NCBI GenBank assembly: GCA_963847145.1
Contig: CAWJYN010000006.1
Location: 62,001-126,000 of the forward strand
From: JABFRJ01 sp963847145
GTDB taxonomy: Bacteria; Pseudomonadota; Alphaproteobacteria; Rhizobiales; Hyphomicrobiaceae
DNA: 64,000 nucleotides
Direction of reading: 5' to 3'
In this document: positions 52,523-62,070 of the stretch, one piece after another
How positions within the stretch are numbered: position 1 is the first letter of the stretch
How the letters are laid out: every line of letters begins with the position of its first letter
The notes under the pieces: generated by a model
What the model saw: the letters and a program-made list of their open reading frames with translations, nothing else
Databases searched by the model: none
Told to the model about the DNA's origin: nothing
Translations under genes and position numbers: made by a program

Positions 52523-53617
52523 ATGAGCGAACCATTTCACAAGTTGAAGATCGCGTCCGCGCGGAAGCTCGAGGGTGACGCGATCGAGATCGTGTTTGCG
52601 GTGCCGGAGGCTGCGCGCAATGCGTTCGTGTTCAAGCCGGGTCAACACATGGCCGTGCGCGCCACAATAGACGGCGTGGAGCAGCGGCGGACCTATTCGA
52701 TCTGCTCGGGGCGGGGTGGGCCGCTACGCGTTGGCATCAAGCGCATCGCAGGTGGTGCGTTCTCGAATTGGGCGAATGAAGCGTTGAAAGCGGGCGATGC
52801 CCTGGAGGTGGCGGCGCCGCAAGGGCGCTTCGTGCTGCCGGCGGGCGATGGTGCGGCACGACATTTGTTGATGATCGCAGGTGGGGCCGGCATCACGCCT
52901 ATTCTCGGGATGACGATAGAGGCGCTGGAGCAGGAACCCGAGACGCGGGTGACGCTGATCTATGCGACGCGGACGCTGGGGCAGGCGATGTTTCTTGATG
53001 AGGTTGAGGATCTGAAGGACCGGTATCCGGCGCGGCTGGATGTGATCCGGGTGCTGTCGGGTGCGGGGGAAGCGGAAACGCCGTTGCTGGCTGGACGGTT
53101 GACGGGCGAGAAGCTGAAGGCATTGGCGGAGAAGCGCATTGACATCCGCTCCGTGAGCCGGGCGTTGCTGTGCGGGCCGGGGAGTTTCATCAAGGAGACG
53201 CGCAACGCGCTGTTCGAGTTGGGGTTGGCGCGGGACATGGTGCAGCATGAGTTTTTTGCGGGACGCAGCGGAGGCGTTGCGCCGCAAGGGGTGGTGGCTG
53301 CGCCGGTTGCGAAAGTGGCGGCGGTTCGGACGGCGGGTGCTATCGATGCGATTGCCGTGCTGGACGGGCAGCGGCACACGTTTGTGCTGGAGCCGGGACA
53401 GCATGTGCTGGAGGCGGCGCTGAAGGCCGGGATCAAGGCACCGTATTCGTGCACGGGCGGGATGTGTTCGACATGCCGCGCGCGGGTCGTCGAGGGCACG
53501 GTGACGATGACGGTCAACTACAGCCTGGAAGCTTGGGAGATGGAGCGCGGGTTCGTTTTGACGTGCCAGGCTGTGGCGACGACGAAGACGTTGGTGGTCG
53601 ACTACGACGCCATGTGA
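52523..53617 (+). CDS. paaE: 1,2-phenylacetyl-CoA epoxidase reductase subunit PaaE
   Basis: This 364-residue reductase passes electrons from NADPH to the epoxidase. An FAD domain (RTYSICSGRGGP), an NAD(P) domain (MIAGGAGITPILGM, ALLCGPGSF) and a C-terminal plant-type [2Fe-2S] domain (APYSCTGGMCSTCRARV...VLTCQA) are in order. The ATG at 52523 is preferred; an ATG at 52508 overlaps paaD. Its 3' end overlaps the convergent O-antigen ligase gene by 16 bases, so the two transcripts meet tail to tail. Confidence 0.95.
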   Translation: MSEPFHKLKIASARKLEGDAIEIVFAVPEAARNAFVFKPGQHMAVRATIDGVEQRRTYSICSGRGGPLRVGIKRIAGGAFSNWANEALKAGDALEVAAPQGRFVLPAGDGAARHLLMIAGGAGITPILGMTIEALEQEPETRVTLIYATRTLGQAMFLDEVEDLKDRYPARLDVIRVLSGAGEAETPLLAGRLTGEKLKALAEKRIDIRSVSRALLCGPGSFIKETRNALFELGLARDMVQHEFFAGRSGGVAPQGVVAAPVAKVAAVRTAGAIDAIAVLDGQRHTFVLEPGQHVLEAALKAGIKAPYSCTGGMCSTCRARVVEGTVTMTVNYSLEAWEMERGFVLTCQAVATTKTLVVDYDAM

Positions 53618-54906
53618 GATGCGTGCAATGGGCGCACTGCACGCATCACGCGGATGTGCGCCCGTTGTGGCAGTGGGACGGTTGCGCGCTCAGCCAGCAT
53701 CAGCCCCCACGAGAGTGCCATCAGTACATGGAAGTGCCGCCAGTGATCGAGATCAATGATGAAGCCTTCCAGCGCGTGGGCAACGAAGGCGGCGTAGGCG
53801 ACAAGAAATAGACCTTGCGTGGGGCCGCGCGAGAAGGCGTGCCGTGCACCGGCGATGACGGTGCCGGCGACCATCAATGCGAACACGAACCCGCCGAGCC
53901 AGCCGGCGTTCATGAACATCGACAGGTAGACGTTGTGGGCTTCTTCCAAGTGGTAGTAGGTGTCGAACTGCTGCGCGCCTAAGCCGAGCGGATGTGAGAG
54001 GATAAGTGCGCGCGCTTTGATCTGGCCTCCGAAGCGGCCATCGGGGCCTTCGTCGTAGCTCTGGGTGAGGGTGGCGCGCTGGGCGAGCAAGTCGGCGACG
54101 GCATCAAACTGCACCGCGACCGTGATCAACAAAACTGTGGCAACGGCGATGCCACTGACGCCGAGCGCCAGACGCACGCGAATGCCGGAGGTTTCGGCGG
54201 TGACAAACGACAGGTATGCGTAGAGTGCCGCTGCGAAGGCGAGAGCGAACCAGGCGCCGCGACTGAAACTCAGCAGGATTGCGAGCGATAGCACGACGAA
54301 GCCGGCGAGCGTGGCGACGGCCTTCAGCCCATGTGACTGACGCATCACGTGCAACAGGTAGAGAGCTGGCATGACAAGAAAAGCACCGAAGACATTGGGG
54401 TCTTTGAAGGTGCCAGAGGCGCGGCCGTAGAGCGTGAAGATTTCAAACGCGCCGGGGACCAGCCCAAGGTAGCCGATGAGGCCGGCGGTGGCCGCGATGA
54501 GGCCGGCGGCGGCGGTGCCTTGCATGATCAGGCGCGCGTGGCGCGCGGGTGAGGCCTGTACGAAGGCTGAGAGTGTCAGCGAGATCAAGACAAGGAACAG
54601 CGAGACGAGGGTGTGGATGAGTGCGCGCTTGGGATCGATGGCGGCGAGGATTGCCAAAAAGGCGCAGGCGACCGGGACGAGCATGGCGGCGGCGTAGAGC
54701 AGCATCGGCGGTGTTGTGCGAACCAGGCCGATGGCGGGAAGCAGAACGAGCAGGCCGAGACCGAGCACGTCGAAGGGAGAGGGTTCGGTAAAGACAATAG
54801 CGCCGCCGGCCATCGTCAGCGCGACGGCGGCGAGTGCGAGCCGATGGGTGAGGCTCATCACCGGGGCCGCTGCAGCGCTTGGTTTGATTTGGGTTACGCG
54901 TGTCAT
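53602..54906 (-). CDS. O-antigen ligase/polymerase family membrane protein
   Basis: This 434-residue polytopic protein has about 10-12 helices. The Wzy_C/O-antigen-ligase loop shows ILLSFSRGAWFALA, RFGGQIKARALILSHPLGLGAQQFDTYYHLEEAHNVYLSMF split around a helix, and a typical His-Asn pair in EEAHNVYL. It probably polymerises or ligates the exopolysaccharide repeat unit at the periplasmic face. The ATG at 54906 is preferred; an internal ATG at 54858 is possible. It ends the minus-strand polysaccharide operon. Confidence 0.87.
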   Translation of the reverse strand: MTRVTQIKPSAAAAPVMSLTHRLALAAVALTMAGGAIVFTEPSPFDVLGLGLLVLLPAIGLVRTTPPMLLYAAAMLVPVACAFLAILAAIDPKRALIHTLVSLFLVLISLTLSAFVQASPARHARLIMQGTAAAGLIAATAGLIGYLGLVPGAFEIFTLYGRASGTFKDPNVFGAFLVMPALYLLHVMRQSHGLKAVATLAGFVVLSLAILLSFSRGAWFALAFAAALYAYLSFVTAETSGIRVRLALGVSGIAVATVLLITVAVQFDAVADLLAQRATLTQSYDEGPDGRFGGQIKARALILSHPLGLGAQQFDTYYHLEEAHNVYLSMFMNAGWLGGFVFALMVAGTVIAGARHAFSRGPTQGLFLVAYAAFVAHALEGFIIDLDHWRHFHVLMALSWGLMLAERATVPLPQRAHIRVMRAVRPLHASHMAS

Positions 54907-54955
54907 GGGAGGCGACACAGCAAGAAGCGGGCCGGGACGGTGCGACTGAACAGGT

Positions 54956-56443
54956 TCAATATGCGCTGTCAGTTTTGATAAGGGCGAGCGGGGTTTTGGC
55001 GAGAATGTAGAGGTCGAGGCCGACCGACCAGCGGCTGATATAGTCGAGATCGAAGGCGACGCGCTGCTGGATTTTTTCGGCGGTGTCGGTTTCGCCCCGC
55101 CAACCGTTGATCTGGGCCCACCCGGTGATGCCGGGTTTGACTTTGTGACGGGCGAAGTAGGTGGCGACGACTTCCGGGTAGAGACGATCGGCGGCTTTGG
55201 CTTCGACGGCGTGCGGGCGCGGGCCGACAAGCGACAGCGTGCCACGCAGGACGTTGAACAGCTGCGGCAACTCGTCGAGGCTCGATTTGCGGATGATGCG
55301 GCCGATGCGAGTGACGCGCGGATCGTTCCTGGTGACCAGCTTAGAGGCGGTGGCGTCCGCGCGATCAGTATACATGGAGCGGAACTTGTAGACTTCGATC
55401 AGCTCGTTGTTGAAGCCGTAGCGCTTCTGGCGGAATAGCGCGGGGCCCTTGCTTTCGAGACGCACAGCGGCGGCGACCATCAGCATGATGGGCGCGAGGG
55501 CGATGACGGCGAGGCTGGCAACGACGAGATCAAGAGCGCGCTTGGCGATCGCATCGATGCCGGCGATGGGACGGTTGGCGAGGTCGATCATCGGCACGCC
55601 GCCCACATAGGAATAGGCGGCGGGAGCGAGCTGCAATGTTGAGGCGGTGGCGGCGAGGCGGATGTCGACAGGCAGGTCAGCGAGGCGCTGGAGAAGACCA
55701 GCAACGCGTGTTTCGGCGCCGAGCGGCAGCGCCATGATGGCGACGTCGACGGAATTTTCGCGAACGAAAGCTTTTAGAGCTGCGAGGTCGCCGAGGTGTG
55801 GGGCGGCGGACGTGGGTGTACCTTCGCGGCCGTCGTGACGGTCGTCGAACAGGCCGGCGACGCGGATGTCGGCATTGGCGGATGCGGCGAGAGTTGCCGC
55901 GAGCGCTTCGCCGGCGCCACCACTGCCGTAGATGACGGCGGTGCGCGTGAAGGCGCCGGCGCGACGAAGACGGCGAAGCGCAACGGCCATTGTCAGGCGT
56001 GAGGCTGCAAGGGCTGCGACGCCGGTGGCGGCAAAGGATGAGAGCCAGGTGCCGGCCAACGTGCTGTCTGGGGAGATTGTGATGGTAGTGATCGTAAAGG
56101 CAAGCACGCAGGTCAGCCAGCCGAGTGTGATCTGGCCCAAGGTCGCGCGTGGCGCTTCGAGCGCGGACAGCGTGTAGAGGCCTGCGGTGCGGAACAGGAC
56201 GGTGGCTGCCACGGCAAGGACGAGAGAACTTAAGGCAGCACCTGTGCCGTTTTGGGCCGACGCGTAACCAGTGACCATGATGGCAGCCGCCTCGAGCCAG
56301 CGGGCGGCGTGGGGGACGGCCACAGGGAGCGCGGATTTCCACGCGACGGCGGGACCTGCCGGGCGCTTGGCCGCTGGGGCGCGCTTGGCTTCGGCGATAA
56401 CGTGGGAGGCGGTCGAGACGGCGTGCATGATCCGGCGGTCCAT
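54956..56443 (-). CDS. Undecaprenyl-phosphate sugar-phosphate transferase (WcaJ/ExoY type)
   Basis: The 495-residue polyisoprenyl-phosphate hexose-1-phosphate transferase has a large N-terminal part with several helices. A CoA-binding-like Rossmann segment follows (AVIYGSGGAGEALAAT). The C-terminal catalytic domain shows KRALDLVVASLAVIAL, PALFRQKRYGFNNELIEVYK, FRSMYTDRAD and RKSSLDELPQLFNVLRGTLS then LVGPRPHA. It starts repeat-unit assembly by loading the first sugar phosphate on the lipid carrier. It lies about 50 bases upstream of the ligase gene. Confidence 0.93.
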   Translation of the reverse strand: MDRRIMHAVSTASHVIAEAKRAPAAKRPAGPAVAWKSALPVAVPHAARWLEAAAIMVTGYASAQNGTGAALSSLVLAVAATVLFRTAGLYTLSALEAPRATLGQITLGWLTCVLAFTITTITISPDSTLAGTWLSSFAATGVAALAASRLTMAVALRRLRRAGAFTRTAVIYGSGGAGEALAATLAASANADIRVAGLFDDRHDGREGTPTSAAPHLGDLAALKAFVRENSVDVAIMALPLGAETRVAGLLQRLADLPVDIRLAATASTLQLAPAAYSYVGGVPMIDLANRPIAGIDAIAKRALDLVVASLAVIALAPIMLMVAAAVRLESKGPALFRQKRYGFNNELIEVYKFRSMYTDRADATASKLVTRNDPRVTRIGRIIRKSSLDELPQLFNVLRGTLSLVGPRPHAVEAKAADRLYPEVVATYFARHKVKPGITGWAQINGWRGETDTAEKIQQRVAFDLDYISRWSVGLDLYILAKTPLALIKTDSAY

Positions 56444-56558
56444 GTGATGGAGCGAGTTTGCGGTCTGCTACGCAGGGATCATGCCATTTCGGGACTGTAT
56501 TAACCGCTTCTCAATATGAGGGGGGTGCGGCCTATTTTTACGCTGCGCGGCTTCTCTT

Positions 56559-57713
56559 TTACGCTGCGCGGCTGGCGCGCTCAGGTGCTGCGTAGAAGCC
56601 TGTGATGCCGGTGGCCATGGCATTTACGGTGAAGCGGCTCTGGATGGCGGTTCGTAAAGCGATGGCCTTCGCTCTGAAAAGTGTGGGATGGGCAAGCGCC
56701 TGATGCATCGCTCGGGCGAGCGCTGGCACGTCGGCCGGTGGCAACAATGGCCCATGTTCCGGGGCGATAATTTCGGGGATGCCGCCCACGTTCGTGGCAA
56801 TGAGTGGCACACTGGCGCCGATGGCTTCCAGAACGATGTAGGGTAGGCTCTCGGCGCGCGATGGCATCAGCAACACGCGACCGAGGGCGAACGCATCGCG
56901 GGCGCGCATGGCGCCGGGGAAAGTGACGCAGTCGCTGATTTTGAGATTTATGGCCTGCTGCTTGAAGGCAGCGGCATCAGGGCCGTCGCCGACGATGACG
57001 GCCGATACCGGGCGCGTACGGCGCACGTCGGCGATCGCATTGAGCGCAACGTCGACGCCTTTGAGGCGGCGGAGCTCGCCAACAAAGACAAAGTCGGCAG
57101 CGCCGGTGTTGGCCGTGATGATTTCGAAGTCGGCGGCGAGCAGGCCGTTGGTGACCACCTGTGACGGGCAGGCCGGTATGCCGATCTGCTGCGCATAGCG
57201 TTCGCCAGCGAAACGGCTCTCGAATAGCAGGCCATCGGTGTAGCGTTCGAGTTGCCGCTCAAGGGCGCCGTAGAATTTCCCGGCGATGGTTGAGGGCGGA
57301 TAGTGCAGGCTACCGCCGTGGGGCGTGTAGAAGCAGCCGAGCTGATGGCCGGCGGCCTTCAGCGTGCGCGCTGCGAGCCGCGCGTAGGCGCCGCCTTTGG
57401 CGCCGTGGCCATGCAATATGCTGGCATCGAGTTCTTGTGTGAGGGCGACGACTTGGCGCCAAGCCTGGAGATCGCCGAGGCCAAGGTCGCGGCCCATCGA
57501 CAGGCGATGCAGTCCGAGGCGCAGGGACGGCGTCAATGCGAGCAGGCGCGTTTCGGTCAACGTGTCGCCACCTGACGCGCAAATGACACCGACGCGATGG
57601 CCGAGCGCTGCTTGGGCGCCGGCGAGATCAACAACATGGCGGAAGAGCCCGCCGACGGGCGCGCGCAGGCAATGGAGAATGTTCAACTGGCCGCTCAGCG
57701 GCTTCTCTTTCAC
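56559..57713 (-). CDS. Family 4 glycosyltransferase
   Basis: The 384-residue GT-B enzyme has an N-terminal acceptor domain (LNILHCLRAPVGGLFRHVVD, ILHGHGAKGGAYARL). The C-terminal donor domain has FVFVGELRRLKGVDVAL, AVIVGDGPD and the GT4 motif PSRAESLPYIVLEA with NVGGIPEII. It adds a sugar to the exopolysaccharide repeat unit in the cytoplasm. The start is uncertain: GTG at 57713 with CAGG upstream is chosen, and a GTG at 57740 is possible. The long frame extension overlapping the export gene looks spurious. Confidence 0.87.
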   Translation of the reverse strand: MKEKPLSGQLNILHCLRAPVGGLFRHVVDLAGAQAALGHRVGVICASGGDTLTETRLLALTPSLRLGLHRLSMGRDLGLGDLQAWRQVVALTQELDASILHGHGAKGGAYARLAARTLKAAGHQLGCFYTPHGGSLHYPPSTIAGKFYGALERQLERYTDGLLFESRFAGERYAQQIGIPACPSQVVTNGLLAADFEIITANTGAADFVFVGELRRLKGVDVALNAIADVRRTRPVSAVIVGDGPDAAAFKQQAINLKISDCVTFPGAMRARDAFALGRVLLMPSRAESLPYIVLEAIGASVPLIATNVGGIPEIIAPEHGPLLPPADVPALARAMHQALAHPTLFRAKAIALRTAIQSRFTVNAMATGITGFYAAPERASRAA

Positions 57714-57786
57714 GCGAACCTGGGGCACTGGCGCTCTCACCTGACACAGTGTGAACGGCTGACCCGTTTCAGAACGTGTGTCCGTT

Positions 57787-58485
57787 TCAGAACCAGCGTT
57801 CCTTGACGTGGATCGTGTCACCGGGACGCACTTCGGCGTCGGCAGGGACTTCGAGCCGTTCGATGCCACCGTTTATGCGCCGGGTGATATGAACTTTCCG
57901 TTCATTGGCACGTTCAGAGTAGCCGCCAGCGATGGCGACCGCGCTGGCGACCGTCAGCCCGCCGACATAAGGGTACTGCCCTGCGCCCTTGACCTCACCG
58001 AGGATGAAGAAAGGGCGGTATTGCTGGATATCGACAGTGACGTGCGGGTCGCGGACGAACTCTGAGCTAAGGCGGGACTTGATGGCACCTTCGAGCCCGC
58101 GGGTTGTATTACTGCGCGCCTTCAGGTTGCCGATGAGTGGGACTGAGATGAAGCCTTCGGTATCGACTGTGTAGATGCGGGACAGGCTCGGTTGGGCGTA
58201 GACGAACACGCGCAGTTTATCGCCGCTGTCGAGGCGGTAGGGGCCGTGATCTTGATCGCCGGCGTCGTTGACGAGTGCATGATCAGCGCTGGCATCGCGC
58301 ATTGTATAGGACGCCCACCCGGCGATGGCGGTGCCTGCAGGTTCAACGATTGGCAGGGCGGTTTCGATGAGGATGGTGGTGTCGCCCCAGTTGGCGCCAA
58401 GCGCGCTTGCATGGCGTTGCGCGGGCGCGCAACCGCCAAGCAGCGCTGCCACAACTGACACGATCAAAACTACGCGCGCGAACAT
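57787..58485 (-). CDS. Polysaccharide export lipoprotein (Wza/GumB-like)
   Basis: This 232-residue protein has a lipoprotein signal with lipobox LLGGC (Cys19). The Poly_export domain shows YRLDSGDKLRVFVYAQPSLS and VDTEGFISVPLIGNL. A SLBB domain follows (FFILGEVKGAGQYPYVGGLTVASAVAIAGGY), ending GDTIHVKERWF. It should form the outer-membrane exit channel for the exopolysaccharide. It is divergent from the GumC-like co-polymerase gene; the roughly 175-base gap probably holds both promoters. Confidence 0.93.
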   Translation of the reverse strand: MFARVVLIVSVVAALLGGCAPAQRHASALGANWGDTTILIETALPIVEPAGTAIAGWASYTMRDASADHALVNDAGDQDHGPYRLDSGDKLRVFVYAQPSLSRIYTVDTEGFISVPLIGNLKARSNTTRGLEGAIKSRLSSEFVRDPHVTVDIQQYRPFFILGEVKGAGQYPYVGGLTVASAVAIAGGYSERANERKVHITRRINGGIERLEVPADAEVRPGDTIHVKERWF

Positions 58486-58661
58486 CGCAACCAGCCCTTC
58501 ACACCACTCTTCAGTCTGAACGTGAGGACAGTTGTAGCGTGCAGGCGGTTAAAAAAGCCTTGGCGCGTGCTTCATTTCAAGACGCCTTAAGTGAAAAGCA
58601 ACCTCGGCGCGGTCTACTGGACCGGCGTTCCTCACTTTGCCGTTCTGTCCGGATACACTTC

Positions 58662-60740
58662 ATGGCTTCGTCTGCTACCGCCTCACCAGACGCGATTGAC
58701 CTCGGCCGCGTGCTGAGCGCTGTTGCGCGGCGATTGCCATTGCTGGCAGTGCTTGCCGCGCTTGCAGGGGCCTCGACGGTGGGTGTGCTGTCGACGATGG
58801 CGCCGCAGTATCTCTCGCAGGTGCAGTTGAAGGTCCGCGGTGGTGACGCGGCTGGGCTGCCCGACAAAGAAGCCGTGGGCACGCATGTGCGTGGCCTGAT
58901 GTCGACGGAGCTGGCGATCAAGATGGCCAAGGTGCTCGATCTGACGCGGCGGCCGGAATTCAATGCGGCGCTGGAGCCGGAAGACCTCTATGGCCGGACG
59001 CTGCGTGGATTCGGGTTCGGCGGCCCCAAGCCCGGGGAGACTGATCAAGATCGCCTGATGCAAGCCTACTTTAAGGCCGTTCGCGCCTATCCCGTCCGTG
59101 AGACGCGCGCGATCATTGTTGATTGTACGTCGTCGAATGCGAAGTTTGCGGCGACCTGTGCCAACACGCTCGCAGTACTTTATCGCGATGGTCTCAGTGG
59201 GCGTGCGGTGGTTGAAAATACGGATCTGCGCAGCAAACTGGCGCCCGATGTGGCGCGGCTGACGCGGGAAACGTCGGAAGCGGAATCGCAGGCGGCGGAG
59301 TTCCGCGGTAAGGCCAATCTGTTCCAGGGCAGTGCACAGGCGACGCAGCTGAAGGATCAGCAGCTATCAGAGTTGTCGGCTGAGCTGACGCGGGCGTCGA
59401 CAACGCGCGGAGATGCAGAGGCGCGCGCGCAGGCAGCTCGTGAAATGAGCGCGCGCGGTATGGCGGCAGCCAATCCGGATGTGCAGAAATCAACGCTGAT
59501 CCCGCGCATGGAAGAACAGCGCGTGACGCTGGAGCGGCAGATTGCTGAATTGTCGGCGACGTTGTTGTCCGGTCATCCGCGCATGAAACAGCTGTATTCG
59601 GACTTGGCCGGACTGCAGAGCCAGATCCGGGCGGAAGTGTTGAAGGTCGTCGATAGTCTGGGCAATGACGCGCGGATTGCTGCGGATCGGGAAGCCGGCA
59701 TCCGGCGCCGCGTTGATGAGATGAAAAGGACGGTTGTTTCGTCGGCGCCGGATACGGCTCGACTGGCGCAACTCGAGACACAGGCGAAAGCCAAGCGGAC
59801 CGAACTCGAGCGCGTGCAGCGGCAATACGAGGCGGCGGCGTCGAGTGTGAGCGCGGCGGCGGCACCGGCCGAAGTCGAAATTGTTTCGGAGGCCTATCCG
59901 TCGAACGAGAAGGTATTTCCGAAGACCGGCATGATGGCGGCGCTGGCGGCGGTTGGAACGTTTATCCTCGGCTTTGCGCTGATGCTGACGCGGGAGCTGG
60001 TGCGTGGTGCACGGCCGGTGCCAGTCGCGGGTGTGGCTATGGCTATGGCTGTGGCGGAGCGGGCGCCGGCGACACTGGCGCCGCAGGTTTTGCGCGCAGC
60101 TGCCACAATGCCGAATTCGGCGACGCCGCAGGCCGTGGCGCGGGAGATCGTGCAGTTGGCGCAGGGTGCGCGTGGCTATCGGGTGCTGATGCCGGGGACG
60201 AACTCGCCGACGGGTGGCGCGCGCGAAGGCTTGCTGCTGGCGCAGGCCCTGGGTGAAACGCGGGCACGCGTTCTGCTGATCGGGTGGGCTGGATCGGGAG
60301 ACGGCTTGGCGCGCGTGACGGGGTGTGTAGCGCTGCCTGGCTCAGCGGAGCTGCTGGCGGGTGCGGTGTCGCTTGATGAGGCTATTCAGCCCGGACCCGA
60401 ACGAGGGTTTGACGTGCTGGTGGCGGGTGCTGCTGCACCTGGTCCAGTGAATGGCGATAGCGCTGGCATGGTGCTCGATGCGCTCGATGAGATGTATGAC
60501 TACGTTGTTGTGTCTGCGGCGCCCAAGATTGCGCGCGATCTGTTCGAGGCGGTGCAAGGACGCTTTGATGTCGGGGTCGTTGTTGGATCGGGCGCTGACG
60601 GGCGTGCCTCGTTCCTGGGCTTCGATGTGCCGGATCTGCCGGTGCTATCGGTGGTGCCGGAGGGTGCGGGCGCGGCGCCGGCGCGCGGTGCCTCCGTCGT
60701 GCCACGGGCGCGGACTGCACGAAGCGGTATCGGGGCATAA
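58662..60740 (+). CDS. GumC/Wzz-type polysaccharide co-polymerase with degenerate kinase-like domain
   Basis: This 692-residue inner-membrane protein controls chain length or export. TM1 (about residues 24-45), a long periplasmic coiled coil with the GNVR-like VSAAAAPAEVEIVSEAYPS segment, and TM2 (TGMMAALAAVGTFILGFAL) form the Wzz part. The cytoplasmic C-terminus has the outline of a BY-kinase (RVLLIGWAGSGDG, YDYVVVSAAPK). The Walker A position, however, reads GTNSPTGGAREG with no GK(S/T), and the C-terminus lacks a Tyr cluster. It is therefore probably a pseudokinase. The start at 58662 is chosen because the upstream extension covers the divergent promoter. Confidence 0.9.
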   Translation: MASSATASPDAIDLGRVLSAVARRLPLLAVLAALAGASTVGVLSTMAPQYLSQVQLKVRGGDAAGLPDKEAVGTHVRGLMSTELAIKMAKVLDLTRRPEFNAALEPEDLYGRTLRGFGFGGPKPGETDQDRLMQAYFKAVRAYPVRETRAIIVDCTSSNAKFAATCANTLAVLYRDGLSGRAVVENTDLRSKLAPDVARLTRETSEAESQAAEFRGKANLFQGSAQATQLKDQQLSELSAELTRASTTRGDAEARAQAAREMSARGMAAANPDVQKSTLIPRMEEQRVTLERQIAELSATLLSGHPRMKQLYSDLAGLQSQIRAEVLKVVDSLGNDARIAADREAGIRRRVDEMKRTVVSSAPDTARLAQLETQAKAKRTELERVQRQYEAAASSVSAAAAPAEVEIVSEAYPSNEKVFPKTGMMAALAAVGTFILGFALMLTRELVRGARPVPVAGVAMAMAVAERAPATLAPQVLRAAATMPNSATPQAVAREIVQLAQGARGYRVLMPGTNSPTGGAREGLLLAQALGETRARVLLIGWAGSGDGLARVTGCVALPGSAELLAGAVSLDEAIQPGPERGFDVLVAGAAAPGPVNGDSAGMVLDALDEMYDYVVVSAAPKIARDLFEAVQGRFDVGVVVGSGADGRASFLGFDVPDLPVLSVVPEGAGAAPARGASVVPRARTARSGIGA

Positions 60741-60897
60741 GCGGCTCTATTTAGATTTTCTTTACCATTTGGCGGCGTGCACGGGCGCCGCGGGTGCGAT
60801 GCGCGGCGCGCTGTGCACGGTTCTTGCTTGATGTGGGTCAGGGTGCACGTCGGTTCGTCGATGTGCGCTTGTTGCACCCCAGAGCCGGTCACGTTGC

Positions 60898-61968
60898 ATG
60901 AGCCGCCGCACCACCCGATACGTGAAAGCTGCTTTGTCCGCGCTGCACTACAGTGGCGCCGGGCACCTGATGGCGCCGATGACGGCGGGCACCGGTGCGA
61001 TCATGATGCTGCATCAGGTCGGGCCAGAGACGCCTGAGGCGTTCTCGCCAAACCGCATTCTCAAGATCACGCCCGAGTTTCTTGAGCAAACGATTCGCCA
61101 GTGTCTGGAAGCGGGTTTCGATCTGGTGTCGCTCGACGACGTTGCGGCGCGGCTGGCGGATCCTAGGCGCAGTGCACGGCCGTTTATCGCTTTCACGCTT
61201 GATGATGCCTACCGCGACAATCTCATCCATGCTGCGCCGGTGTTCCGCCGTTATGGCGTACCGTTCGCGATTTATGCACCTACCGACTACATCGATGGGT
61301 ATGGCGACTTGTGGTGGCTGGCGCTGGAGATGGCGCTTGCCAAGCTCGCACACGTCGAGTGTGAGATCTCTGGCGAACTAATTTCGATGCCGGCCGATAC
61401 GGTGGCGGCGAAGGATGCGGCGCATCATGAGATTTACTGGCGCTTGCGGAAGATCGACGAAACGGTGGCGCGGGCGACTGTTGCTGAGCTTTGCCGCGTG
61501 GCGGGTGTAGATACGTCAACGCTGTGCCGTGACCTGGTGATGACTTGGAACGAGTTGCGCGCGCTGGCCGCTGATCCGTTGGTGACCATCGGCGGGCATA
61601 CGCAGCGGCACTATGCGCTATCCAAGCTTGGCGCGAATGCGGCGCGTCATGAGATGGCGGCGAGCGTTGCGCGGCTTGAAGCTGAACTCGGCCGGCCCGT
61701 CCGGCACTTTAGTTATCCGTTCGGCGATGTCTGCAGCGCGGGTCCGCGCGAATTCGAGATGGCGCGTGCGCTTGGGTTTGTGACGGCGGTGACTACGCAG
61801 AAGGGCGTCCTCACCGCCGCGCACTGTGGTTCACTGACGGCGTTGCCGCGCGTCTCGCTCAATGGCGACTATCAGGATGTGCGCTATACGCAGACGTTGC
61901 TCACCGGCCTGCCGTTTGCACTGCGCGATCTCGCAAAGCGTGTTCTGCCGGGACGGGCTGCGGCATAA
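60898..61968 (+). CDS. Polysaccharide deacetylase (NodB-homology) family protein
   Basis: The 356-residue protein has a carbohydrate esterase 4-like fold. IAFTLDDAYRDN gives the catalytic/metal Asp pair, GGHTQRHYALSKL the metal His motif, and FSYPFGD a later conserved block. There is no signal peptide, so it probably acts in the cytoplasm or on lipid-linked intermediates, removing acetyl groups from the exopolysaccharide. It follows the co-polymerase gene by about 155 bases on the same strand. Confidence 0.9.
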   Translation: MSRRTTRYVKAALSALHYSGAGHLMAPMTAGTGAIMMLHQVGPETPEAFSPNRILKITPEFLEQTIRQCLEAGFDLVSLDDVAARLADPRRSARPFIAFTLDDAYRDNLIHAAPVFRRYGVPFAIYAPTDYIDGYGDLWWLALEMALAKLAHVECEISGELISMPADTVAAKDAAHHEIYWRLRKIDETVARATVAELCRVAGVDTSTLCRDLVMTWNELRALAADPLVTIGGHTQRHYALSKLGANAARHEMAASVARLEAELGRPVRHFSYPFGDVCSAGPREFEMARALGFVTAVTTQKGVLTAAHCGSLTALPRVSLNGDYQDVRYTQTLLTGLPFALRDLAKRVLPGRAAA

Positions 61969-62070
61969 ACGAAATTGGGGCAGCCCCCTTTTTCGGTGAC
62001 TGCGGAGCGACAAGCGCGATTGAAGCCAGAAAAAAGTGGCCGTCACCAAGTTCCGGCCCCACGTTCGGCT

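Noticed and set aside
53602..53617. Convergent overlap of paaE and the O-antigen ligase gene as a special regulatory overlap
   Set aside because: Sixteen-base tail-to-tail overlaps are common in compact genomes; nothing further supports regulation.
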